Assembly: GCA_027484655.1 (NCBI GenBank)
Contig: JAIXSM010000079.1
Location: forward strand, 1-64,000
Direction of reading: 5' to 3'
DNA: 64,000 nt
Source of the DNA: Hyphomicrobiales bacterium
GTDB taxonomy: Bacteria > Pseudomonadota > Alphaproteobacteria > Rhizobiales > Beijerinckiaceae
Numbering within the stretch: the stretch's first letter is position 1; every line of letters begins with the position of its first letter. The notes beneath the pieces are model-generated. The model was not told the origin of the DNA and ran no database searches. It was given only the letters and a program-made list of their open reading frames with translations. The position numbers and the translations under genes are program-made. Of this stretch, positions 27,587 through 37,143 are shown in pieces.

Positions 27587-27625
27587 CGCTGCGCTCGTCA
27601 GAACAACCGCTCTCAGGGATTTAAA

Positions 27626-28213
27626 GTGCAGCGTCGTCTGATCGTTCCCCTTGTCTGTCTCGTGCTCGGCGTGGCGCTTCTCGCCGTCACAGCGTTTGTG
27701 GCGCTTCGCGAACAGCGCCCCGGCGCTCCCGCCCCGTCGGCGGTTGGCGGCGCCTTCGCGCTCATCGATCACGACGGCAAGGCGATCACCCATCAGGATC
27801 TTGTGGGCCGGCCGCATCTGATCTTCTTCGGATTCACGCACTGCCCGGATGTCTGCCCCACGGCGGCGATGGAAATCTCGCAGGTTTTTGAGGCGCTTGG
27901 GCCGGACGCGAAGGTGCGGGCGCTGTTCGTGACGGTTGATCCCGAACGCGACACCGCGCCGGTGCTCAAGGACTACCTGTCCAACTTCGACCGCCGGCTC
28001 GTGGGGGTTACGGGACCGCGCGAAAACATCGACGCCGCGCTCAAGGGTTTCCGGGTCTACGCGCGCAAGGTTCCGAGCTCCGATCCGACGAATTACTCCA
28101 TGGATCACAGTGCTCTAGTATACCTCATGGACAAGCAGGGGCGGTTCGTCGGCGGGTTCAACCTGCGCCGCAGCGCGCAGGATGCGGCCCGCGACCTGCG
28201 GCGGTATCTGTGA
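27626..28213 (+). CDS. SCO1/SenC family copper chaperone
   Basis: 195 residues, GTG start with AGGGA upstream. An N-terminal membrane anchor (about 5-27) is followed by a thioredoxin-fold domain. The copper ligands are present: FTHCPDVCPTAA (CxxxC near residue 74) and the distal His in YSMDHSALVYLMD. Sco proteins deliver copper to the Cu-A site of cytochrome c oxidase or act as periplasmic thiol redox factors. It follows a small membrane protein gene and precedes a metallophosphoesterase gene; no oxidase genes are in view. Confidence 0.93.
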   Translation: MQRRLIVPLVCLVLGVALLAVTAFVALREQRPGAPAPSAVGGAFALIDHDGKAITHQDLVGRPHLIFFGFTHCPDVCPTAAMEISQVFEALGPDAKVRALFVTVDPERDTAPVLKDYLSNFDRRLVGVTGPRENIDAALKGFRVYARKVPSSDPTNYSMDHSALVYLMDKQGRFVGGFNLRRSAQDAARDLRRYL

Positions 28214-28287
28214 ACGGGTTGGGCTTGTGCGCGCAGGCGCCGCGTCGTCACCCTTGACCTGAACGCCGGCTCGCTTACACCACCACG

Positions 28288-29175
28288 GTGACCAGCTTTC
28301 TCCTCGCCCATATTTCCGACGCGCACATTGGCCCGCTGCCCAAACCCATGCGGCGTGAACTGATGAACAAGCGCTTCACCGGCTACGTGAACTGGGTTCG
28401 CCGGGCCCACATCCACGACATGAAGGTGCTTGGCGCCATCGTCGCCGACGCCCGCGCCATGGCGCCCGACCACATCGCCATGACGGGCGACGTCATCAAC
28501 ATTGGATTGCCCGCCGAGTTTCCGCTCGCCAGGGCGTGGCTGGAGACGCTGGGCGACCCCGCCGACGTCAGCTTCACGCCCGGCAACCACGACGCCTACG
28601 TGCGCGCCTCCATGCCGTTCATCACGCAGACGTTCGCGCCCTGGTGCTCCAATGACGGGGAGAGCCACACGCGGTTTCCCTACCTGCGCCTGCGGGGCGA
28701 TGTGGCGCTGATCGGGCTCACGTCGGGAGTGCCGACCCTGCCGCTGCTCGCTTCGGGTCGCGTCGGCCTTGAGCAGCGCGAGGCGCTTGCCGACATGCTC
28801 GATGACGCCGGCCGCCGCGGGCTCATGCGGGTGGTGATGATTCACCATCCTCCGACGCAGGATGGCGCCAAGTTCGGCCGCGGCCTCACCGACGCCCGGC
28901 AGTTCGAGGAGATTATCGCCCGCCATGGGGCGGAACTCGTCATCCACGGCCACAATCACCGCTTGCAGGTGAAGCACATCGTCGGACCGGGCAGGCGGGT
29001 GCCGTGCGTGGGAGTAGCCTCCGCCTCAGCTGTCCCCGGAACGCCGCTACACCGCGCGGCGTACCATCTCTACCGGTTCGAGCGGGCGGGGAACGGCTGG
29101 AAGATCGACGGGCGTATCCGCGGCACTGCGCCGGGCGGCGAGCACGTGACGGATCTTGGTCCCATAGCGCTCTGA
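28288..29175 (+). CDS. Metallophosphoesterase
   Basis: 295 residues, GTG start. Calcineurin-like phosphoesterase motifs appear in order: AHISDAHIGPLP (D-x-H), MTGDVINIG (GD), FTPGNHDAYV (GNHD), VVMIHHPP and ELVIHGHNH (GHxH). Two metal ions would be bound in a cytoplasmic enzyme. The overall form resembles the cAMP phosphodiesterase/Icc-like group, but the substrate is unknown. It lies 74 bases after the SCO1 gene on the same strand and may be co-transcribed. Confidence 0.88.
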   Translation: MTSFLLAHISDAHIGPLPKPMRRELMNKRFTGYVNWVRRAHIHDMKVLGAIVADARAMAPDHIAMTGDVINIGLPAEFPLARAWLETLGDPADVSFTPGNHDAYVRASMPFITQTFAPWCSNDGESHTRFPYLRLRGDVALIGLTSGVPTLPLLASGRVGLEQREALADMLDDAGRRGLMRVVMIHHPPTQDGAKFGRGLTDARQFEEIIARHGAELVIHGHNHRLQVKHIVGPGRRVPCVGVASASAVPGTPLHRAAYHLYRFERAGNGWKIDGRIRGTAPGGEHVTDLGPIAL

Positions 29176-29185
29176 AGACCGGTCG

Positions 29186-29869
29186 TCAGCGAAGCTGGGC
29201 GTAGCTTGCGACCCACCAGTTGGCCCCGAGGCGCCAGGCGACGTACAGGGCGCCCAGCACAAGCACAAACAGGGCGAGCGCGCCCAGCAGCTCAATGGTG
29301 AACAGGAAGGCGCTCGCCAAGGCGCCGCGCCACCCGCGGCGGGGCTGGGCCAGCGGGGCTACGGGCGCAGCCGCAGCCGCCGCGGGAGTTGCCGCCTGCT
29401 CGCGCCGAAGGGGCGGGGGCGGCGCGCGGGCCACGATGTCCGCCGCCAGAGCTTGCTCGCGCTCCACCAGCCGGCGGGCGACGTAATCCGTCATCGCCTC
29501 GACCATGGCGTCGACCCGCTCGCTTTCTGCGAGGGTAAGGCGGCCGTTGCGTGTTTCCTGCACGAACCGGTACATGCGCCGGTCGTGGCCCATCTCGACG
29601 AAGGCGACCATATCGACGAACAGGCGCGGCCGTTCGCCCGGAGCAATGCCGGCGTCGAACAGATCGACCTGAGGCGGCACCTGGGCGAGGATTGGCTTGA
29701 AGGCTTCGAACAGGAGATCGAGGCGCACCAGCTCCGCGCGGCGCAACTCTGCGACGACGTCTGAACGCTCCGCCTGCTCCACCCGGGCGCGGCGCAAGGC
29801 GCTTTTCAGGCTGGGAGGCGGTTTCGCAATGTCGTCGTCGGACTCTTCCACACGCACCTCGTGGGGCAT
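29186..29869 (-). CDS. Hypothetical protein with a C-terminal membrane helix
   Basis: 227 residues from ATG at 29869, with AAGG five bases upstream. The longer frame reaching 30052 would overlap the divergent hydantoinase gene. The N-terminal two thirds is soluble and helix-rich (PPSLKSALRRARVEQAERSD, then MVAFVEMGHDRRMYRFVQ). An Ala/Pro-rich linker (about 150-175) and a single C-terminal membrane helix (about 190-215) with a short tail follow. I do not recognise the family. Being tail-anchored, it probably faces the cytoplasm. It converges with the metallophosphoesterase gene. Confidence 0.7.
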   Translation of the reverse strand: MPHEVRVEESDDDIAKPPPSLKSALRRARVEQAERSDVVAELRRAELVRLDLLFEAFKPILAQVPPQVDLFDAGIAPGERPRLFVDMVAFVEMGHDRRMYRFVQETRNGRLTLAESERVDAMVEAMTDYVARRLVEREQALAADIVARAPPPPLRREQAATPAAAAAAPVAPLAQPRRGWRGALASAFLFTIELLGALALFVLVLGALYVAWRLGANWWVASYAQLR

Positions 29870-29945
29870 CCACACCTTAACGCCCGATGGATTATAAGGT
29901 TTGAAAGCAACGGCGTCAGCCGAAGGCCACTGATGGTGACACGTT

Positions 29946-32900
29946 ATGCCTAACGATAACAAAACGACCGCCTGGCGTTTCTGGATTGATCGCGGCGGCA
30001 CGTTCACGGATGTGGTGGGCTGCGCGCCCGATGGCCGGCTGCATGTGCGCAAGCTCTTGTCGGAAAATCCAGCCGCTTACGCCGATGCGGCGGTTGCGGG
30101 CGTGCGCGCAATCCTCGGGCTGGCGCCCGGCGCCGCCATTCCCCCCGGCGCCGTCGCCAGCGTTAAGATGGGCTCGACAGTGGCCACCAACGCCTTGCTT
30201 GAGAGGAAGGGCGCGCGCACGCTCCTGCTCACCACCCGTGGCTTTCGCGACGCGCTTGAGATCGGCAATCAGGCGCGCGCAGACATCTTCGCCCGCCGGA
30301 TTGTGAAGCCGGAGCAACTTTACGCCGGAGTGATCGAGATCGACGAGCGTGTGCTGGCGGATGGCGCCATTGAACGCCCGCTCGATGAAGACGCGGTGCG
30401 CGCTGCGCTGCGCGAAGCCCGCGCGCAGGGCTACGAGGCGGTGGCCATCGTGTTCATGCATGCGTGGCGGGCGCCCGATCACGAACAGCGCGCCGCACGT
30501 ATCGCCCGCGAGGAAGGATTAGCGCAGGTCTCGACCAGCCATGAGACCATTCCGCTCGTGAAGTTTGCGCCGCGCGGCGACACCACCGTGGCGGACGCGT
30601 ATCTGTCGCCCATCCTGCGCCGCTATGTGGATCAGGTCGCGCGTGAACTCGGCGCTCCCGAGACTGGCGGGCCGCAGCTTCTCTTCATGACGTCGGCGGG
30701 CGGGCTGTCGTCGGCCGCGTTCTTTCAAGGCAAGGACGCGATCCTTTCCGGTCCGGCAGGCGGCGTCGTCGCCATGGCGCGCACGGCGCAATCGGCTGGC
30801 TTCTCGCGCGTCATCGGGTTCGACATGGGCGGCACGTCAACGGACGTGGCCCACTACGCTGTCGAGTACGAGCGCGCGTTCGACACCGAGGTGGCGGGCG
30901 TGCGCCTGCGCGCGCCGATGATGCGCATTCACACGGTCGCCGCTGGCGGTGGATCGATCATCCGCTGGGATGGCGCGCGGCTGCGTGTGGGGCCGCAATC
31001 CGCAGGCGCCTCGCCGGGGCCGATGAGTTATCGCCGTGGTGGACCGTTGACGGTGACCGACGCGAACGTGATGACGGGCAAGATCCTGCCGGAGCATTTT
31101 CCGGCGATCTTTGGAGCGGGCGGAGACCAGCCGCTTGATGCGCAGGGCGTGCGCGAAGCGTTCGCGCGGCTCGCACGCGATATGGGCGAGGGCCACTCTC
31201 CTGAATCGGTCGCCGACGGCTGCATCGAGATTGCGGTCGCTGGCATGGCGGAAGCGATCAAGAAGATCTCCGTCGCGCGCGGTTATGACGTGACGCAGTA
31301 CGCGCTGAACTGCTTTGGCGGCGCAGGCGGTCAACATGCGTGCCGCGTTGCTGACGCGCTCGGCATGGAGACGGTGCTCATCCATCCGCTGTCTTCGGTC
31401 TTGTCCGCTTACGGCATGGGGCTGGCCGACATGAGCGCGCTGCGCACAGGCGCTGTCGAGCGACCGGCGGACGCGGCGGGGTTCGCCTCGCTCGAGGAAA
31501 TTGTGGATGCGCTGGGCCGCGCGGCGCGCGCAGAGCTTGCGGCGCAGGGACTTTCGGGATCGGACATCAGCCTGCAAGCCCGCGCGCATGTGCGTTACGC
31601 CGGCTCCGACGCAGCGCTCGATATTCCTCTGCCGCTCGATAGTCCCGAGGTTCTGCGTGCGGCGTTCGAAGACGCGCATCGCGTGCGGTTTGGCTTCGTG
31701 GACGCGTCGAAGCCGCTTGTGATCGAAGCCGCAAGCGTGGAGGCGTTCGGCGGCGGCGAGCCGCTGCATGAGCCGCTGCTGCCGTTGCAGGATGCGCAGC
31801 CGCAACCCCGCGCGCGCAGCCGCTTCTTCTCGCAAGGGGCGTGGCGCGAGGCGGGCGTTTATCTGCGAGCTGATCTTGCGCCCGGCGCCATGATCGCTGG
31901 CCCCGCGCTGCTGATCGAGCCGCACCAGACCATTGTGATCGAGGAGGGCTGGCGCGCGCGGCTGAGCGCGAAGGATCACGTGCTGCTGGAGCGCGCGTGC
32001 GCTCGCGAGGCGCGCGTCGCGCCGGGCGCGGACGCTGATCCTGTGCTGCTTGAGGTGTTCAACAAGCGCTTCATGTCCATCGCCGAGCAGATGGGCGTGA
32101 CGCTCCAGAACACCGCGTCTTCCGTGAACATCAAGGAACGGCTGGATTTCTCCTGCGCGATTTTCGACGCGAACGCGAACCTCGTCGCCAACGCGCCTCA
32201 CATGCCGGTGCATCTTGGCTCGATGGATCGCTCGGTGGAGACCATCGCGCGCGAGAACGCGGGCGCCATCCGCCCCGGCGACGTGTTCGCGCTGAACGCG
32301 CCTTACAATGGCGGCACGCATCTGCCCGACATCACCGTCTGCACGCCGGTGTTTGATGACGCGGGCGCGCGGCTTTTGTTCTGGATCGCCTCGCGCGGCC
32401 ACCATGCGGATGTGGGCGGCATCGCGCCCGGCTCCATGTCGCCGCGCGCGCGCACCATTGTCGAGGAAGGGGTCTATATCGACAATTTTCGCCTCGTGGA
32501 GAATGGCGTCTTCCGCGAGGCCGACGCGCTGGCGCTGTTCACAAGCGGGCCGTGGCCGGCGCGCAATCCGGCCCAGAACATCGCCGATCTGAAAGCGCAG
32601 GTGGCGGCGAACGCGCGCGGCGCGCACCTCGTGCGCCAGATGATCGACGAGTTTTCGCTCCCGGTTGTTGAAGCGTACATGGGCCACGTGCAGGACAACG
32701 CCGAGGAGAGCGTGCGTCGCGTGATCGCGCGGCTGACAGACGCATCGTTCAGCGTCGAGTTCGATCAGGGCGCGCGCATCGTCGCTGCGATCCGCGTGGA
32801 TCGCGACAGGCGCGAGGCCACGATTGATTTCACCGGCACGTCGCCGCAGCAGCCCGACAACTTCAACGCGCCCGAGCCGATCACCCGCGCCGCCTGCCTC

Positions 32901-33575
32901 TATGCGTTCCGCGTGCTGGTGGACGACGACATTCCCATGAACGCCGGGTGCCTGCGGCCGCTCAGAATCATCGCGCCGGAAGGCTCCATGCTGGCGCCGC
33001 GCTGGCCTGCGGCGGTGGTCGCCGGCAATGTCGAAACCAGCCAGATGGTGGTGGATTGCCTGTTTGGCGCGCTCGGCGCGCTGGGCTCCGCCCAGGGCAC
33101 CATGAACAATCTCACGTTTGGGAATGCGTCGAGCCAGTACTACGAGACGATCTGCTCGGGCGCGCCTGCTGGCGAGGGCTTTGACGGCGCGGCGGCCGTG
33201 CATACGCACATGACGAACTCGCGCCTCACCGATCCGGAGGTGCTGGAGCTGCGCTTCCCGGTGGTGCTGGAGGATTTCCACGTGCGCCGGGGCTCGGGCG
33301 GGCGCGGACGCTTTAACGCGGGCGATGGCGTGAGCCGCACGATCCGCTTCCGCGAGGCCATGGAGGTGTCCATCCTTTCAGGCCACCGGCGCACGCGCGC
33401 GTTCGGCGTCGGAGGCGGGGAGCCGGGCCAGCCCGGTCGCAACCTTGTGCGCCGCGTCGATGGGTCGGTGGAGGAACTGTCCGCCTGCGCCTCCACCATG
33501 GTGGAGCCCGGCGACGCGGTGACCATCATCACGCCCACGGGCGGCGGGTGGGGCGCGGCTCAGACGCGTTCGTAA
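29946..33575 (+). CDS. Fused HyuA-HyuB hydantoinase / 5-oxoprolinase
   Basis: 1,209 residues in one chain, matching the eukaryote-like fused 5-oxoprolinase. The HyuA half (about 1-690) opens with the ASKHA-type phosphate loop [11 protein letters not shown] and [16 protein letters not shown], and contains [14 protein letters not shown]. The HyuB half (about 695-1,205) contains the segments [43 protein letters not shown] and GGWGAAQ. Family members hydrolyse 5-oxoproline or hydantoins with ATP in the cytoplasm. Its 3' end overlaps the convergent MBL gene by 16 bases. Oxoproline versus hydantoin cannot be decided here. Confidence 0.92.
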   Translation: MPNDNKTTAWRFWIDRGGTFTDVVGCAPDGRLHVRKLLSENPAAYADAAVAGVRAILGLAPGAAIPPGAVASVKMGSTVATNALLERKGARTLLLTTRGFRDALEIGNQARADIFARRIVKPEQLYAGVIEIDERVLADGAIERPLDEDAVRAALREARAQGYEAVAIVFMHAWRAPDHEQRAARIAREEGLAQVSTSHETIPLVKFAPRGDTTVADAYLSPILRRYVDQVARELGAPETGGPQLLFMTSAGGLSSAAFFQGKDAILSGPAGGVVAMARTAQSAGFSRVIGFDMGGTSTDVAHYAVEYERAFDTEVAGVRLRAPMMRIHTVAAGGGSIIRWDGARLRVGPQSAGASPGPMSYRRGGPLTVTDANVMTGKILPEHFPAIFGAGGDQPLDAQGVREAFARLARDMGEGHSPESVADGCIEIAVAGMAEAIKKISVARGYDVTQYALNCFGGAGGQHACRVADALGMETVLIHPLSSVLSAYGMGLADMSALRTGAVERPADAAGFASLEEIVDALGRAARAELAAQGLSGSDISLQARAHVRYAGSDAALDIPLPLDSPEVLRAAFEDAHRVRFGFVDASKPLVIEAASVEAFGGGEPLHEPLLPLQDAQPQPRARSRFFSQGAWREAGVYLRADLAPGAMIAGPALLIEPHQTIVIEEGWRARLSAKDHVLLERACAREARVAPGADADPVLLEVFNKRFMSIAEQMGVTLQNTASSVNIKERLDFSCAIFDANANLVANAPHMPVHLGSMDRSVETIARENAGAIRPGDVFALNAPYNGGTHLPDITVCTPVFDDAGARLLFWIASRGHHADVGGIAPGSMSPRARTIVEEGVYIDNFRLVENGVFREADALALFTSGPWPARNPAQNIADLKAQVAANARGAHLVRQMIDEFSLPVVEAYMGHVQDNAEESVRRVIARLTDASFSVEFDQGARIVAAIRVDRDRREATIDFTGTSPQQPDNFNAPEPITRAACLYAFRVLVDDDIPMNAGCLRPLRIIAPEGSMLAPRWPAAVVAGNVETSQMVVDCLFGALGALGSAQGTMNNLTFGNASSQYYETICSGAPAGEGFDGAAAVHTHMTNSRLTDPEVLELRFPVVLEDFHVRRGSGGRGRFNAGDGVSRTIRFREAMEVSILSGHRRTRAFGVGGGEPGQPGRNLVRRVDGSVEELSACASTMVEPGDAVTIITPTGGGWGAAQTRS

Positions 33576-34465
33576 CGCGCTTCCAGCGTCGCGCCGCCGG
33601 CGCTTGAGGCCACGAGGCCGCGCCGGGTGAGATCATCGAGGTGGGCCAGCACCGAGAGGGAGGCCGCGCGCACAAGCCGCGGGTCGAGCCCCGCATAGAG
33701 CCGCGCGACGATGCTTTGCACGTCGCCGTCGCCCGCCTGCACGCGAGCAAGGATCGCGGCCTCGCGCTGGCGCCGGTGGCTGGCGAGCGCACGCACGTAG
33801 CGACGCGCCGAGGCGGCGGGCGCGCCGTGGCCGGGGTAGTAAAGATCCTCCGGGCGCGCAGCGAGGCGGTCGAGGTTCGCCATGTAGGCGCTCATGTCGC
33901 CATCGGGTGGGGCCACCACGCTGGTGGACCACGCCATCACGTGGTCGCCGGAGAACAGGGCGCCTTCCTGCGCCAGCGCGAAGCACAGATGGTTCGACGC
34001 GTGGCCGGGCGTGTGGATCGCCTCCAGCGTGAACCCCGCGCCCTGCAGCATGTCGCCGTCGCGCATCTCCACATCGGGCCCGTACGCGAGATCATGGCTG
34101 GCGTCGAGGCGGCCTGAGGGATGATCCGCCACCGGAACATGGGCGGCGCAACCCCATACGGGCGCGCCCACGGCTTGCGCCAGTGCCCGGGCGCCTGGCG
34201 AATGATCCTTGTGGGTGTGGGTCACCACCACGTGCGTGATGCGCTCGCCAGTGGTGGCGGCGAGAATGCGGTCGAGGTGATCGGGGGACTCCGGTCCCGG
34301 ATCGATGATCGCCACCTCGCCCGCGCCGACGATGTAGGTGCAGGTGCCGGTGAAGGTGAAGGGCGACGGGTTCGGCGCAATGACGCGGCGCACCAGCGGC
34401 GACAGGCGCGCGACCTCGCCGGGGCTCAGCGCTGTGCGATCATGCTCAAGAGTTTCGTTCGACAT
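33560..34465 (-). CDS. MBL-fold metallo-hydrolase (LACTB2-like)
   Basis: 301 residues. The metal-binding motif is [13 protein letters not shown], with further ligands in [11 protein letters not shown] and LFSGDHVM. A winged-helix-like C-terminal region (about 235-290, [25 protein letters not shown]) is typical of the LACTB2 group of glyoxalase-II-like hydrolases or nucleases. Substrate unknown. It converges with the fused hydantoinase, and the two stop regions overlap. Confidence 0.88.
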   Translation of the reverse strand: MSNETLEHDRTALSPGEVARLSPLVRRVIAPNPSPFTFTGTCTYIVGAGEVAIIDPGPESPDHLDRILAATTGERITHVVVTHTHKDHSPGARALAQAVGAPVWGCAAHVPVADHPSGRLDASHDLAYGPDVEMRDGDMLQGAGFTLEAIHTPGHASNHLCFALAQEGALFSGDHVMAWSTSVVAPPDGDMSAYMANLDRLAARPEDLYYPGHGAPAASARRYVRALASHRRQREAAILARVQAGDGDVQSIVARLYAGLDPRLVRAASLSVLAHLDDLTRRGLVASSAGGATLEARYERV

Positions 34466-34501
34466 GGGTGAAGACTAGCATGAAGCGGCGGAAGCGGCGC
34501 G

Positions 34502-35677
34502 TCAGGACAGCTCCGCCGCCAGGGCGCGCATGAAGCCGATGCAGCGGCTCAACTCGGCCACCTCGATGTACTCGTCGGGCTGGTGCGCCTGATCGATGGA
34601 GCCCGGCCCGCAGACGACGGTAGGCAGGCCTGCGGTCTGGAATCGCCCGGCTTCGGTCGCGTAGGGCACGGCGATGGTTTGATTGGAGCGGGTGAGTTTC
34701 AGGGCCAGCGTCTCCGCCGCCGAGCCGTTTTGCGCGCTCAGGCCCGGCACTTCCACCTCTACGATGGTGTCCACGCTCGCGTTGGGGGCGAAGCGGCGCA
34801 GGCGCGGCAGCACCACGGCGTCGGCATGGGCCTGCAGCCGGCGCAGGGCCAGATCCTGCGGGACGCCGGGCAAGCCACGAAACTCCCAGTGGAACGCGCA
34901 GTCCTTAGCCAGGATGTTGCGCGCCGAGCCGCCATGGATCGTGCCCACGCTCAGCGTCGAGGTCGGCGGGTCGAAGCGGGGATCGGCCTCGCCTGCGCCC
35001 GCCGCAAGCTCGTCCGCGAACCGGTAGAGGTCGCTCACGAGGGCCGCCGCGCCCTCGATGGCGTTCGCGCCCAGTTGCGGCTTCGAGGAGTGCGCCTCAA
35101 GTCCCCGCACAGTCGTGAGAAACGTGGCGATGCTCTTGTGCGCGTCCGCCACCTCCATCTGCGTCGGCTCGCCCACGATCACCGCGCCGGGGCGCGGCAG
35201 GTCGAGACCGAAGCGCGCGATGGTGTCGAGGGGGCCGGCGCAGGTGGTCTCCTCGTCGTAGCTCAGCAGAATGTGGATCGGCTTGCGCAACGGCGCGCGG
35301 CGGAACTCCTCGATCATGGCGAGGCAGACGGCGTCAAAACCCTTCATGTCGGTGGCGCCGCGGCCGTACAGGCGTCCGCCGTCGCGCCGCAGGGTGAAGG
35401 GGTCGCTGGTCCAGGTTTGTCCCGCCACCGGCACCACGTCGGTATGGCCCGACAGAACGACGCCGCCATCCACCATGGGGCCAATGGTGGCGAAGATCGC
35501 CGCCTTGTCGCCAGTCGCGTTCGGCACGACGACGAACGGCGTGTCATGGGCGCGCAGGAGGTCGGTGACGAACCCCACGAGCGCCAGATTGCTCTTCGTG
35601 CTTTCGGTGTCGAACGCGACGAGCCGTTCGAGAATCTCGACGGCCGCCAGCAGGCGGGAATCGGCGTCCTGCGTCAC
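34502..35677 (-). CDS. argE: Acetylornithine deacetylase (M20 family)
   Basis: 391 residues, GTG start. The di-zinc M20 motifs are all present: SGHTDVVPV, GRGATDMKGFDA, the catalytic pair in SYDEETTCAG, VGEPTQMEVADAHKS and the terminal HQPDEYIEVAEL. The GEPT and HKS segments are typical of ArgE. The dimerisation insert (about 180-290) contains HSSKPQLGANAIE and GGSARNILAKDCAFHWEFR. It would release ornithine or a similar amine from its N-acetyl form in the cytoplasm. It lies 13 bases downstream of apaG on the same strand. Confidence 0.9.
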   Translation of the reverse strand: MTQDADSRLLAAVEILERLVAFDTESTKSNLALVGFVTDLLRAHDTPFVVVPNATGDKAAIFATIGPMVDGGVVLSGHTDVVPVAGQTWTSDPFTLRRDGGRLYGRGATDMKGFDAVCLAMIEEFRRAPLRKPIHILLSYDEETTCAGPLDTIARFGLDLPRPGAVIVGEPTQMEVADAHKSIATFLTTVRGLEAHSSKPQLGANAIEGAAALVSDLYRFADELAAGAGEADPRFDPPTSTLSVGTIHGGSARNILAKDCAFHWEFRGLPGVPQDLALRRLQAHADAVVLPRLRRFAPNASVDTIVEVEVPGLSAQNGSAAETLALKLTRSNQTIAVPYATEAGRFQTAGLPTVVCGPGSIDQAHQPDEYIEVAELSRCIGFMRALAAELS

Positions 35678-35690
35678 AGCGTTCGCCTTT

Positions 35691-36083
35691 TCAGTTCAGG
35701 ACGCGCTTGCCCTGGGGAGAATCGAGGGAGAAGGCGGGAATCCGCACGTCGAAAGGCCGGCCTTCCTCATCCACGAACCGGTAGCTGCCCACCATAATGC
35801 CCGAGGCGGTGGGAAGCGGGCACCCGGACGTGTAGGAGAAGCTTTCGCCCGGCGCGAGCACTGGCTGCTCGCCGACAACGCCAGGCCCTTTCACTTCTTC
35901 CAACCGGCCGTGCGCGTCCGTGATGCGCCAGCTCCGATGGGTGAGCTGCACCGTGCGGCCGCTCTGATTGTGAATCCGGATCGTGTACGCCCAGAACCAG
36001 CGGCCGGCGTCCGGTTCGGACCGGTCCGGCATGAATTCGGGTTCGACGATGATCTCGATTCCGTCTGTGATTTCGGAGTACAT
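35691..36083 (-). CDS. apaG: ApaG protein
   Basis: 130 residues from ATG at 36083, the usual family length; a GTG 15 codons earlier is not needed. Family features are the fibronectin-III-like fold segments WAYTIRIHNQSGRTVQLTHR, WRITDAHGRLEEVKGPGVVG, EQPVLAPGESFSYTSGCPL and GIMVGSYRFV. ApaG is widespread and binds phosphate-containing ligands; the sequence is well conserved and the cellular role still debated. It is divergent from a GNAT gene 76 bases away and upstream of argE. Confidence 0.95.
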   Translation of the reverse strand: MYSEITDGIEIIVEPEFMPDRSEPDAGRWFWAYTIRIHNQSGRTVQLTHRSWRITDAHGRLEEVKGPGVVGEQPVLAPGESFSYTSGCPLPTASGIMVGSYRFVDEEGRPFDVRIPAFSLDSPQGKRVLN

Positions 36084-36158
36084 GGCCGAACAATGCCCAA
36101 ACGGCGCGCCGGCGTCGAGCCCGAACACGCGGCATTTGGGCGCAAGGGGAGGCGCAGA

Positions 36159-36623
36159 ATGATCGTTCGGCAGGCGGAGGCGAAAGATGCGGAGGCGGCG
36201 CTCGCTTTGGTGCGGCGCTCAATCGTCGAGTTGTGCCGCGACGATCACTTTGGCGATCCGCTGACGCTGGAAGGCTGGCTCGCCAACAAGACGCTGGCGA
36301 ACATGCAGGCGTGGATCACGCGCCTGGGCTCTGTGGTGCTGCTCGCTGAAGGAGAAGGGCGTCTGGCCGGCGTGGCGGGGTTCACCGCCGCCGGCGACCT
36401 GATCCTTCTGTACGTGGCGCCGGAGGATCGCCTGAAGGGCGTCAGCAAGGCCCTGCTCGCGGCATGTGAGGAGCGCGCCCGGGCCATGCGGCTGCCGCGC
36501 CTGCGGCTGACGACGAGCTTCACGGCGCGCCAGTTCTTTCTCGACCGTGGTTACGAGGTCGAGGAGGAGGAGGGGGATATCTTCGGTTCCGCAGACGGTT
36601 GCGAGCTGCGCAAGGAGCTGTGA
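36159..36623 (+). CDS. GNAT family N-acetyltransferase
   Basis: 154 residues from ATG at 36159, with GGGGAGG seven bases upstream. A much longer open frame in this register runs antisense through argE and apaG and is not used. The fold shows MIVRQAEAKDAEAALALVRRS, then LYVAPEDRLKGVSKALLAACEERARAM. This is the acetyl-CoA-binding motif A, with the usual glycines partly replaced. The closing segment is TSFTARQFFLDRGYEVEEEE. Substrate unknown. Confidence 0.85.
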   Translation: MIVRQAEAKDAEAALALVRRSIVELCRDDHFGDPLTLEGWLANKTLANMQAWITRLGSVVLLAEGEGRLAGVAGFTAAGDLILLYVAPEDRLKGVSKALLAACEERARAMRLPRLRLTTSFTARQFFLDRGYEVEEEEGDIFGSADGCELRKEL

Positions 36624-36723
36624 GGACGTTGAGGCGCCGCGCTTCAACGCTGGATCCGGGTTCGCGCTGTGCGCGCCCCGGGAAAGTGGCGCCTGGTCTC
36701 GTCAGTCTGATCCCTGGCCTATC

Positions 36724-36752
36724 GCGGATTCCGGCCGTCGCCGGAATGACGG
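36724..36752. repeat. Intergenic palindromic element between convergent genes
   Basis: A perfect 8-bp stem, ATTCCGGC (36728-36735) with GCCGGAAT (36740-36747), with a CGTC loop and GACGG on one side. Elements of this ATTCCGGC/GCCGGAAT form are common dispersed repeats in proteobacteria. It may also act as a bidirectional terminator between the GNAT gene and xseB. Confidence 0.5.
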
Positions 36753-36834
36753 CAAGGTGAGCGCCCAATTGGACCGCGAGCGTCCGCGCTCGCACGGCTT
36801 GAGCGCGCGGTCCATGGCGGCGAAGCGATCGGGC

Positions 36835-37086
36835 TTAGCGATCCACGTCCAGAGGCTCAACGCCCTTCGCGCCGCCGTCCGGGCCGAGGGTGATTTTCTC
36901 GATCCGCATCTCGGCGTTCTTGAGCAGCGCCTCGCAGCGCGCCTTCAGCTTCTCGCCCCGCTCGTAGAGCCCGATGGACTCTTCGAGCGAGGTCTGCCCG
37001 CCCTCAAGCTGCGAGACGATCTTCTCAAGCTCGTTGATGGCGTCTTCGAACGTGAGCTTTGCTGGGTCCGGCTTCGTATCGGCCAA
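36835..37086 (-). CDS. xseB: Exodeoxyribonuclease VII small subunit
   Basis: 83 residues, the family length. The core FEDAINELEKIVSQLEGG at about residue 14-31 is followed by LEESIGLYERGEKLKARCE, a two-helix coiled-coil hairpin that binds the XseA subunit. The complex degrades single-stranded DNA. xseA is not nearby. It lies downstream of an ABC binding-protein gene on the same strand, with 57 bases between. Confidence 0.93.
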   Translation of the reverse strand: MADTKPDPAKLTFEDAINELEKIVSQLEGGQTSLEESIGLYERGEKLKARCEALLKNAEMRIEKITLGPDGGAKGVEPLDVDR

Positions 37087-37143
37087 GGGGGTCGTCTCCG
37101 ATTCTCGGGCCGCTTATAACACGCCGGACCGTGAAGGGCCGCC

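Noticed and set aside
30837-33281. Long minus-strand open frame (814 codons) opposite the fused hydantoinase gene
   Set aside because: Arg/His-rich shadow of a high-GC gene with no family motifs; the plus strand encodes a complete HyuA-HyuB protein.
34583-35797. Plus-strand open frame opposite argE
   Set aside because: Antisense shadow; argE motifs are complete.
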